DNA of 8,932 nucleotides from Synergistota bacterium (lineage in GTDB: Bacteria; Synergistota; Synergistia; Synergistales; Synergistaceae), in the NCBI GenBank assembly GCA_023450745.1, contig JAEXGR010000001.1, forward strand, positions 1-8,932, given 5' to 3'. Positions 1 to 5,092 of the stretch are shown in pieces; the stretch's first letter is position 1; each line of letters starts with the position of its first letter. A program made the translations under genes and the position numbers. The notes below the pieces were generated by a model, which was not told where the DNA came from, made no database searches, and was given only the letters and a program-made list of their open reading frames with translations.

Positions 1-78
<78 letters not shown>

Positions 79-112
79 ATTCCTAGCGTGCTTACTTCTC
101 GCTGACTTTTTT

Positions 113-126
113 GTTCTTCAAATACA
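113..126 (-). promoter_or_regulatory. degenerate boxA-like motif in rRNA leader
   Basis: Read on the minus strand this is TGTATTTGAAGAAC. It resembles the boxA antitermination signal (TGTTCTTTGAAAAC-like) if one base is deleted: the TGT, TTTGAA and AAC blocks agree. It lies about 35 nt before the 16S 5' end. boxA is bound by NusB/NusE in known rrn leaders. The match is imperfect and AT-rich sequence matches easily by chance, so this is only a candidate. Confidence 0.25.
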
Positions 127-240
127 CGCGCCTCAAGGTCCGTCTCTTGCAGAATCTCTGGCAATTGACCGCCCTTTTGGCGTATGTCGCTTTTGCTTTC
201 TCGTTATTCTTTTTGTCATGGTGCTTGCTGCGCGCAATTT

Positions 241-253
241 GCGGGAAACCCGC
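241..253 (-). other. short GC hairpin near start of rRNA leader
   Basis: GCGGG, three spacer bases, then CCCGC: a perfect 5-bp stem with a 3-nt loop, about 20-30 nt after the predicted start of transcription of the proximal rRNA promoter. Its place upstream of the boxA-like motif matches the boxB-then-boxA order of E. coli rrn leaders. There is no T-run after it, so it is not an intrinsic terminator. A functional role is inference only. Confidence 0.3.
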
Positions 254-276
254 CGGTCGCAGGCGCAACGAGAGTA

Positions 277-305
277 AGTATATTATTTTTTCGTCTTTGT
301 GTCAA
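277..305 (-). promoter_or_regulatory. rRNA promoter P2 (proximal), sigma70-type
   Basis: On the minus strand a perfect -35 TTGACA (300-305) is followed, after 17 nt, by TATACT (277-282). Transcription should start near position 270, about 190 nt before mature 16S. An A-tract on the transcribed-strand sense (320-325) lies upstream of the -35 and could act as an UP element. Box quality, ideal spacing and position directly before an rRNA gene make this the strongest promoter call in the window. Confidence 0.85.
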
Positions 306-388
306 CACTTATGAACCTCTTTTTTGCAAGGACGCCAGGCCTCGTGCGGCTTACCGTTATGCTCCGGTTCCGTTTGTGGCGGACTTTT

Positions 389-416
389 ATTGTACGCAGA
401 TTCTTTGAGGTTGCAA
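389..416 (-). promoter_or_regulatory. rRNA promoter P1 (distal), sigma70-type
   Basis: On the minus strand TTGCAA (411-416) is followed, after 16 nt, by TACAAT (389-394). It lies about 112 bp upstream of the proximal promoter and about 40 bp downstream of the terminator that closes the lytic transglycosylase gene. Tandem promoters of this spacing are common before rRNA operons. The -35 and -10 each differ from consensus, so this one is weaker on paper than the proximal promoter. Confidence 0.6.
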
Positions 417-457
417 TGGACGATATGGACGCGGCGTTTGCGCATAGAGGCGCGCGC

Positions 458-488
458 AAAAAAATACGGAGAGGGCAAGCCCTCTCCG
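458..488 (-). terminator. rho-independent terminator of the lytic transglycosylase gene
   Basis: A perfect 10-bp GC-rich inverted repeat (467-476 with 479-488) is followed on the minus strand by seven T residues (458-464). It begins 28 nt after the stop codon of the lytic transglycosylase gene, and the rRNA promoters start about 40 bp further on. It therefore ends the upstream transcript and keeps it from running into the rRNA operon. Confidence 0.93.
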
Positions 489-516
489 CTGCGTTAGAGC
501 GAAATTTTTTTCGTGG

Positions 517-1380
517 CTAGTAGCCGGTCTTCGTGGAGTGTTTTTGGAGCATCGCCATGTTGTTGTTGACTTTTTTGAGGTAGTTGTGCGCGATGCCTCC
601 GTAGTAGCGGTTGAGGGCTTTCTGCACGGTCCCGTAGGCGCTCATGTAGCGCGAGAGGATGAGCACGCCCGCCTCTACGCCGCGCTCGGGGTCGAACATG
701 TGGTCGCGGGTCGGAGCGATGCCTTTTGCGCGGAGCATCCCGTTGTGCACTTTCCACATAACCTGCATGACGCCGAGCGCCCCGGCTTTGCTCTGCGCCG
801 AGGGGTTGAAGCGGCTTTCGGCTTTCGCGATGCTGACGACGAGGTCCGAGGGCACGTTGTATTTGACGCTGTAGAATACGAGCGCGCAGGCCTCCCGCCA
901 AGCGGTTTTCGCGGAGATTTTAGGGTTTACTTTGCGGATGAAAGCGGCGACGTTCGCCACTTTTTTCTGTTTCGCGGGGGCGAGCGTCTCCAGCTTGTTG
1001 AGCGTGCTGAGCGGATGTTCGTCCTGCCAGATCCCTATATGCTCTTCGGTGAGACCCTGGTGTTTCAGCGCGGCATATATGGATTTGTCGAAAGGCGCGG
1101 AATCTTTCTCTTGCGGAAATTTTTGCGGGCTTTCGCCAGCCTCGGTCTGCGCGGTATAGATGACGGAGGTTTTGCTTTCCGTCATCACGACATTCTCCGT
1201 GAGGGAAGTTTCACTGACTGTGGTAATCACTGTGCCGTCCGAGAGGGTGCTATGTGTTTTCGATGATGTTCCCGTACTGCTCATCCCGGCCTTCGGGTGT
1301 AATATTACCGAGATGAGAAGCAGGAGCATCACTGCGATTTGCGGCAGATGACGAAGCCGCTTTTTCATTATTTTTCGCAT
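517..1380 (-). CDS. lytic transglycosylase with C-terminal SLT domain
   Basis: A predicted 287-residue cell-wall enzyme that cleaves the MurNAc-GlcNAc bond of peptidoglycan to give 1,6-anhydro ends. Residues 1-10 are basic and 13-28 are hydrophobic, so it should be exported; no lipobox cysteine follows, which suggests a signal peptide or membrane anchor and not a lipoprotein. Residues 34-80 are rich in Ser and Thr and look like a flexible linker. The SLT domain covers about 165-270: the catalytic glutamate is E188 in AKAESRFNP, followed by the GALGVMQVM block (200-208) and NRYYGG (257-262). The start at 1380 is chosen because AAGGAGGTC lies five bases upstream; the Met at residue 5 is too far from it. 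The gene has its own promoter and terminator, so it is probably monocistronic. Family is clear; the substrate preference and whether it serves growth, division or an envelope machine are not. Confidence 0.9.
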   Translation of the reverse strand: MRKIMKKRLRHLPQIAVMLLLLISVILHPKAGMSSTGTSSKTHSTLSDGTVITTVSETSLTENVVMTESKTSVIYTAQTEAGESPQKFPQEKDSAPFDKSIYAALKHQGLTEEHIGIWQDEHPLSTLNKLETLAPAKQKKVANVAAFIRKVNPKISAKTAWREACALVFYSVKYNVPSDLVVSIAKAESRFNPSAQSKAGALGVMQVMWKVHNGMLRAKGIAPTRDHMFDPERGVEAGVLILSRYMSAYGTVQKALNRYYGGIAHNYLKKVNNNMAMLQKHSTKTGY

Positions 1381-1485
1381 ATTGACCTCCTTGCGAGTTT
1401 GGAAACGCGGAAAAATATATCCGGAAAATCTACGATTTAAATTTTCTGAATTGTGCTTTCCGCAGGCACTCTTAACGCATGAATT

Positions 1486-1513
1486 ATGATAACGGCAAGA
1501 GTCAATAAGTCAA
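1486..1513 (-). promoter_or_regulatory. candidate promoter of the lytic transglycosylase gene
   Basis: On the minus strand TTGACT (1508-1513) is followed, after 16 nt, by TATCAT (1486-1491). This would give a 5' untranslated region of about 100 nt. A second copy of TTGACT lies eight bases further on, which may be coincidence. The untranslated region (1381-1480) has only weak hairpin potential, and I recognise no riboswitch in it. Confidence 0.5.
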
Positions 1514-1525
1514 GCTCAAAACAGC

Positions 1526-1561
1526 AAAAACCGTGCTTTATAATGTTACACTAAGGCACGG
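1526..1561 (-). terminator. rho-independent terminator after the EamA transporter gene
   Basis: CCGTGC (read on the minus strand from 1561) pairs with GCACGG (ending at 1531). The stem continues with TTA/TAA after one mismatch, and a run of five T follows (1526-1530). It sits about 60-95 nt after the transporter stop codon and just before the transglycosylase promoter. Confidence 0.8.
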
Positions 1562-1573
1562 CTTTAAATAACA

Positions 1574-1610
1574 TTTTAATAATCATCATAAAACGATGGT
1601 TTTATTAAAA
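1574..1610 (-). repeat. AT-rich inverted repeat downstream of the transporter gene
   Basis: TTTTAATAA (1574-1582) is perfectly complementary to TTATTAAAA (1602-1610), and CATC/GATG can pair inside. It starts 11 nt after the transporter stop codon. It has no good T-run, so on its own it is unlikely to terminate. It may protect the mRNA 3' end or assist the GC-rich terminator that follows. Chance is also possible in such AT-rich DNA. Confidence 0.5.
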
Positions 1611-1621
1611 ATCAGCGACAG

Positions 1622-2503
1622 TCAGCTTGTTTTTTTATTGCACGCAAGCAGCAAAATGCCGCCGAAAAGTATGCCTACGCCGAGCGAACCAACCCATGAA
1701 AGACGTTCGCCGAGCAGAACGGCCGAAAGGAACCAGGCGGTCAGCGGCTCGGATAGCGAGAGGGTGTAAGCGGTCCCCAGCTGGATGTTTTGTATCCCGA
1801 TGGTGAAGAGGGTGTAGGGGATGATGGTGCTGAGGAAGGTGAGCAGCGTCATACAGAGGGCCCCGCGCGGCTCGAGCATCCAGCCGATGTCCCCCGCGAT
1901 GAGCCACGGCAGGGCCATGAGGCCGCTTACGGCGCTGACGACGGCGATAACGTCGTAAGGGTCGCGCTTTATGAGACGCAGCCCCACGCCTTCCAGCGCG
2001 TAGGCGACGGCGGCGCTGAAGGCGAGGAAGACGCCGAGGACGGAGACAGAGAGCGCGCCGGTGTTGCCGCCGAGCACGAGCAGGACGCAGCCCGTGACGG
2101 CCATCACGGTGGCGGCGTACCAGCGCCAGGGCAGCTGTTCTTTGAAGAGCAGGCGGCCAAAGACGCCCGCGAGCGGGGGAGCGCTGCCGATGGCGACCAT
2201 GGTGCCGATGGCGACGCCTGTAAGCCGAACGGCGGAAAAGAAGGTGAGCTGATAGACGGCGAGGCCCGCCGCGGCAAGCAGCACGCCTTTCACGCTCCAG
2301 CCGCCGCGGAAGAGCGCGCCTTTTTTCTTGATCAGCATGTATGTAAGCAGTATGATTCCCGCAAAGGCGACGCGCGCCGCGCCGATGGAGAGCGAGGAGG
2401 CGCCTTTCGGCGCGAAGGCCTGTATCGTGCCCGTCGTGCCCCAGCACATTCCCGCCCCGATAACGCACAAAGTCCCCGTAAGGGTGTTTTTTGATATCTT
2501 CAT
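1622..2503 (-). CDS. EamA/DMT-family transporter
   Basis: A 293-residue integral membrane protein of the drug/metabolite transporter superfamily, which mostly exports amino acids, metabolites or drugs across the inner membrane. It shows about ten hydrophobic segments in two halves, each resembling an EamA repeat (roughly residues 9-143 and 152-287). Typical family features are the N-terminal GAGMCWGTTGT stretch in helix 1 and LSEPLTAWFLSAVLLGE near the start of the last helices, and the length is normal. The substrate cannot be read from the sequence. ATG 2503 is the only start before the in-frame stop of the upstream gene; the best Shine-Dalgarno candidate, AAGGGG, lies unusually far upstream (about 18 nt), so translation may be coupled to the preceding gene. 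It follows the unknown protein gene by 27 nt and shares its transcript; two hairpins follow its stop. Confidence 0.88.
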   Translation of the reverse strand: MKISKNTLTGTLCVIGAGMCWGTTGTIQAFAPKGASSLSIGAARVAFAGIILLTYMLIKKKGALFRGGWSVKGVLLAAAGLAVYQLTFFSAVRLTGVAIGTMVAIGSAPPLAGVFGRLLFKEQLPWRWYAATVMAVTGCVLLVLGGNTGALSVSVLGVFLAFSAAVAYALEGVGLRLIKRDPYDVIAVVSAVSGLMALPWLIAGDIGWMLEPRGALCMTLLTFLSTIIPYTLFTIGIQNIQLGTAYTLSLSEPLTAWFLSAVLLGERLSWVGSLGVGILFGGILLLACNKKTS

Positions 2504-2530
2504 GGCTTTTTTGACCGCCGCGCCCCTTCT

Positions 2531-3538
2531 TCAGCAACGGCAGCTTACGCACGCCGTGGTGCGGCTGACAGAATGGCCGATGTCCGGGATGAGTTCCCAG
2601 ATTATTTCACGTTTGTCACGCACGGAAGCCAGCGCCTCTTCCGAGATCGTCCAGATATCAATGGGCTGCGCTCCGGCGGACAGGGCCTCGCCAAAGCGCG
2701 CGAGGCGCGCCGCGCGTTCTTTCGCCTCGGTTTCGCGCGCGGAGACGAGCAGCAGCTGGCAGATGCTGTCCTGCTCTTGCGTGTCGATGTCGAAGTATCC
2801 CGGCGTCATTACATGCCGCCGGAAAGCCGCCCATCTCCGAAAGCGTCCGATTTCGCGCAGTTCGTCAGCTTCTTCGCCGCCGTCAAAGACAAAGATGAAG
2901 CGGTCTGCGTTAATGAGCCGCAGCGGATCGCAGGGATGGCCTTTGAAGTTTGTGTACTGCTGATAGTCGTAGCGGCAGACGTAGAGGATGTCGGGAATAA
3001 ATTCGTCGAGCGCGCCCCCGTTTTCTTCCAGCCAGCGCTCAGCGTTCCGCGCCTCTTCCATCATGCGCTCTTCGCGTCCGCGCAGCCCGCGCAAGGGGAA
3101 TCGCTTTTCCATCTTTTTCTGCGCTTCGCCTTCCATATAGGGCCACGAAAGAAGATCGCCGTCCACGCGGAAGAGCTCTTCGTCTTTAAGTTTGGGGAAT
3201 ATTTCAAGGCGCGGCGAGGTGTAGTATTCTTTCAGCCCCCAGCGTTGGGTGTGGGCGGCGTCAAGTATTTTGAGCAAGGCGCCGGCTCTCGCCGCGCGCG
3301 CGCGGTCCGCCGGGGCTTCGCCCGGTTTTTCCTCGATAAAGTTCTCCAGCGCGATGCGGCCAAATTCGGCCCGGCCCGCCGCGCTGAGCGAGTAGACGCC
3401 CTCTTTAAAAATTATAAACCCCTCGGCGGCAAGCGAAGCGACCGCGTCCAAGTCTACGCCCTCTTTGGCGAGCATTTCGCGCGTCCAGCAGGGATAAAGC
3501 TCGTCAAAGAGCGTCAGCAGCAGCATTTTCTCCATCAT
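2531..3538 (-). CDS. uncharacterised protein with winged-helix-like N terminus and C-terminal cysteine tail
   Basis: I do not recognise this 335-residue protein. Residues about 4-60 have the look of a winged helix: a helical stretch, then LAAEGFIIFKEGVYSLSAAGR, which reads as recognition helix, wing hairpin and next helix. The rest is charged and soluble, with no signal peptide or membrane segment. Distinctive blocks are DILYVCRYDYQQYTNF (about 183-198), LINADRFIFVFDGGEE (about 208-223) and SICQLLLVSA (about 258-267), alternating like an alpha/beta fold. The last residues form a Cys cluster (C330, C333, C335). An upstream ATG at 3562 would add eight residues, but it has no Shine-Dalgarno, while AAGGAGG lies about eight bases before ATG 3538; the extra codons are probably just the ribosome-binding site. 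It is the first gene of a two-gene unit with the EamA transporter, so a regulatory or sensory role for that exporter is possible but unproven. Confidence 0.75.
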   Translation of the reverse strand: MMEKMLLLTLFDELYPCWTREMLAKEGVDLDAVASLAAEGFIIFKEGVYSLSAAGRAEFGRIALENFIEEKPGEAPADRARAARAGALLKILDAAHTQRWGLKEYYTSPRLEIFPKLKDEELFRVDGDLLSWPYMEGEAQKKMEKRFPLRGLRGREERMMEEARNAERWLEENGGALDEFIPDILYVCRYDYQQYTNFKGHPCDPLRLINADRFIFVFDGGEEADELREIGRFRRWAAFRRHVMTPGYFDIDTQEQDSICQLLLVSARETEAKERAARLARFGEALSAGAQPIDIWTISEEALASVRDKREIIWELIPDIGHSVSRTTACVSCRC

Positions 3539-3546
3539 ACCTTCTT

Positions 3547-3553
3547 CCTCCTT
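3547..3553 (-). promoter_or_regulatory. Shine-Dalgarno that decides the start of the uncharacterised gene
   Basis: AAGGAGG on the minus strand ends about eight bases before ATG 3538 and lies inside the reading frame extended from ATG 3562. This favours the shorter 335-residue product. No comparable motif precedes ATG 3562. Confidence 0.7.
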
Positions 3554-3649
3554 CGTTTCCATGCATCAAACTGGCCGGCAAGCCCGTCTTCAATGTTTAA
3601 TTAATGATATTATCGGGGAAGGTTTTGATAAAGAGACAGATTTTAACAG

Positions 3650-3674
3650 GGGCTGTGAAGGTTTTTCACAGCCC
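3650..3674 (-). terminator. hairpin after the LysR-type gene, possible terminator
   Basis: A perfect 10-bp stem (3650-3659 with 3665-3674) with a 5-nt loop begins six bases after the stop codon of the LysR-type gene. On the minus strand it is followed by CTGTTAAAATCTGTC, which has no clean T-run, so it is a poor intrinsic terminator by the usual rule. It may still end or stabilise the upstream transcript. The remaining spacer (3539-3649) must hold the promoter of the next gene; TAATAT near 3604-3609 is a possible -10, but no convincing -35 goes with it. Confidence 0.5.
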
Positions 3675-3680
3675 GCAGGG

Positions 3681-4553
3681 CTACAGCCGCGGAATCATGC
3701 GTTTCGCGTATTCGATGAATTCGCGCGCGGCCGGCGAGGCTTTCGCGAGCGAGGGCAGCGCGATGCCGAAGCTGATGTGGCGCGGCGGTTCCAGCGGCAG
3801 GATCGCCGCTTTATTCAGCCGGCCCTTGGTGATCAATTCGTTCATGATGCTCATGCCGAGGCCGCACTCGATCATCGAAATCGCGGCGTAGTTCTCTATG
3901 GTGGAGAAGGCGATCTTGGGCGAGACGCCCTCTTCTTCGAGGATGGCGGCGACGTCTTCGTCACGGCCGAGCGCCGGCATGATGAATTTTTCTTCGCGGC
4001 AGCGCGCCAGCGGATAGCAAGAAGCCTCCGCAAGAGGATGGTCGGGCGGCAGCACCGCCACCACCGGATCGTCGCGCAGCGGTATCCAGGCGCACTTCAT
4101 TTTTGGCCGCCAGGTGTAAAAACACATTTCAACGCTGCTGTCGTCCAGCCAGCCCTGCAGCTCCTGTCTGATGCCTTCGCGAATCTGAATCGCGACGCCG
4201 GGGTAGTCGGCTTGAAAGGCTTTGATGACGTGCGGGAGCCACTGTATGGATACGCTGGGATAGGTTCCGATCGTGAGGCTGCCGCTTTCCACGCCGCGTA
4301 TCTCGGCCATGGTCCGCGCCAAACGCTCATTGCATTTGAGCAGTTCGCGCAGCGCGGGCGCAAGCCGCAGGCAGTTGTCGGTGGGAATGACGCCGCTCGT
4401 GCTGCTGATGAAGAGCGGGAAACCGAGTTCGTTTTCGATCGCGTCGATCATGTGCCAGATGCCCGACGGCGTGTAGCCATAGTCCTTGGCCACCTTTGAG
4501 AGGTTCCGGTAGTCTATCGCGTCAAGCAGTATTTTGCACTTTTTCAGGTCCAT
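3681..4553 (-). CDS. LysR-type transcriptional regulator
   Basis: A 290-residue DNA-binding regulator. The N-terminal winged helix-turn-helix covers about residues 1-62: NLSKVAKDYGYTPSGIWHMI contains the HTH and is followed by the ELGFPLF segment seen after the recognition helix in this family. A linker helix (about 63-88) leads to the effector-binding domain, which opens with the usual GSLTIGTYPSV block and has two alpha/beta lobes (about 91-285). Length is typical. ATG 4553 is preceded by GGGGGAG about eight bases upstream. The effector is unknown. It lies 40 nt after the YhcH-family gene on the same strand and so is probably the last gene of that operon; LysR regulators are more often divergent from their targets. 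The glutamine synthetase promoter is too far away to assume a link. Confidence 0.92.
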   Translation of the reverse strand: MDLKKCKILLDAIDYRNLSKVAKDYGYTPSGIWHMIDAIENELGFPLFISSTSGVIPTDNCLRLAPALRELLKCNERLARTMAEIRGVESGSLTIGTYPSVSIQWLPHVIKAFQADYPGVAIQIREGIRQELQGWLDDSSVEMCFYTWRPKMKCAWIPLRDDPVVAVLPPDHPLAEASCYPLARCREEKFIMPALGRDEDVAAILEEEGVSPKIAFSTIENYAAISMIECGLGMSIMNELITKGRLNKAAILPLEPPRHISFGIALPSLAKASPAAREFIEYAKRMIPRL

Positions 4554-4593
4554 CGCGTGTCTCCCCCGCCGCGCGTCAAGGCCGCCCCGCCCT

Positions 4594-5046
4594 TTACCAG
4601 GGCAGTTTGACGACGATTTTCTTTATTTTGCGGGAGTTTTCTTGCGCGTTCGCTCCCGGGCGGTGTCCGTCCCACGGCGCAAGCAGGACCGCCATCCCGC
4701 GCGAGAGTTTTATCTCTTCGCCATAGCCGCGGTAGAAGGCGATGTCCGCTTTGCCGTCGTAGGGCGAGGTTTGCGTGAGCCGGGAAAGCGGCGCGCAGCC
4801 AAGGAGTTCCTCCCCCTCGACAACCAGCTGGAGGTCCCAGTATTTCCGGTGCGCCTCAAAGGGGAGCTCTTCTCGCGGCTTCGTCTCGTATTCCCCAAAA
4901 CGCAGGTCAAGCGGCGTGAAGTCCAGCTCTTTCAGCTCTTCAAAGCTTTTTTCACGCGCCGCCGCGAGGAATTTTCCCAGTTCCGCGCAACGCGGCAGGT
5001 ACTTCGGCAGTTCGTCGATAAAGTTGTCCACTGAGTCGTAGATCAT
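4594..5046 (-). CDS. YhcH/YjgK/YiaL family protein (DUF386, cupin-like)
   Basis: A 150-residue protein matching the YhcH/YjgK/YiaL family, also called the EbgC or beta-galactosidase-beta-subunit type. These are small cupin-like beta-barrel proteins with a metal-site pocket, linked in known cases to sugar or sialic acid catabolism; their biochemistry is mostly unproven. Family motifs are FEAHRKYWDLQLVVEGEE (63-80), DIAFY (101-105), PWDGHRPG (124-131) and the C-terminal KIVVKLP. H66, E64, E80 or E79 and H128 are the likely metal ligands by analogy. Length is usual for the family. ATG 5046 has AAGGAGAG at good spacing. It sits 45 nt after the ABC-F gene and 40 nt before the LysR-type gene. No sugar transporter or catabolic gene is visible nearby, so the substrate remains open. 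Confidence 0.88.
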   Translation of the reverse strand: MIYDSVDNFIDELPKYLPRCAELGKFLAAAREKSFEELKELDFTPLDLRFGEYETKPREELPFEAHRKYWDLQLVVEGEELLGCAPLSRLTQTSPYDGKADIAFYRGYGEEIKLSRGMAVLLAPWDGHRPGANAQENSRKIKKIVVKLPW

Positions 5047-5072
5047 GCGGGTCTCTCCTTATTTACGGCGGG

Positions 5073-5092
5073 GCCGGCATGGGCCCGCCGGC
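5073..5092 (-). repeat. GC-rich hairpin at the ABC-F stop codon
   Basis: Two copies of the self-complementary GCCGGC (5073-5078 and 5087-5092) can form a 6-bp stem with an 8-nt loop, beginning at the last base of the ABC-F stop codon. No T-run follows on the minus strand, and the next ribosome-binding site comes about 15 bases later. It is more likely an intra-operon structure affecting processing or partial read-through than a terminator. Confidence 0.4.

Larger units (their letters stand above)
79..270 (-). other. 16S precursor leader region
   Basis: This is the stretch between the expected start point of the proximal rRNA promoter (about position 270) and the mature 16S 5' end. It has no credible coding sequence; the small plus-strand reading frames here have no ribosome binding site and run across the rRNA promoters. 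rRNA leaders normally carry antitermination signals and one half of the RNase III processing stem. The partner half of such a stem would lie after the 16S 3' end, outside the window, so it cannot be checked. Two candidate elements inside the leader are listed separately (a boxA-like motif and a short hairpin). Confidence 0.65.

Noticed and set aside
111..520. Small plus-strand reading frames upstream of 16S
   Set aside because: They lie antisense to the rRNA leader, its two promoters and a terminator, and have no ribosome-binding sites.
538..1266. Long plus-strand reading frame opposite the lytic transglycosylase
   Set aside because: It is antisense to a gene with clear SLT motifs, a strong Shine-Dalgarno and a terminator; the translation has no recognisable domain.
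1381..1480. Possible riboswitch in the 5' untranslated region of the lytic transglycosylase gene
   Set aside because: Cell-wall hydrolase genes in other bacteria can have cyclic-di-AMP riboswitches, but this leader is too short and shows none of the conserved blocks I know.
1635..2552. 305-codon minus-strand frame overlapping the transporter, very rich in Arg and His
   Set aside because: It is the alternate frame of the EamA gene; its composition is typical of a shifted GC-rich frame, and the correct frame gives ten hydrophobic segments.
2573..3604. 343-codon plus-strand reading frame opposite the uncharacterised gene
   Set aside because: It is as long as the minus-strand frame, but it lacks a ribosome-binding site, and the minus-strand gene has AAGGAGG, an operon partner and a plausible fold pattern. 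Some doubt remains because neither protein is recognised.
3561..4499. 312-codon plus-strand reading frame opposite the LysR-type gene
   Set aside because: The minus strand encodes an unmistakable LysR-type regulator; the plus-strand product is a composition-driven shadow of GC-rich codons.
5073..5092. GC hairpin after the ABC-F gene as an intrinsic terminator
   Set aside because: No T-run follows and the next gene starts within 45 nt with a good ribosome-binding site, so it was kept only as an intra-operon structure.
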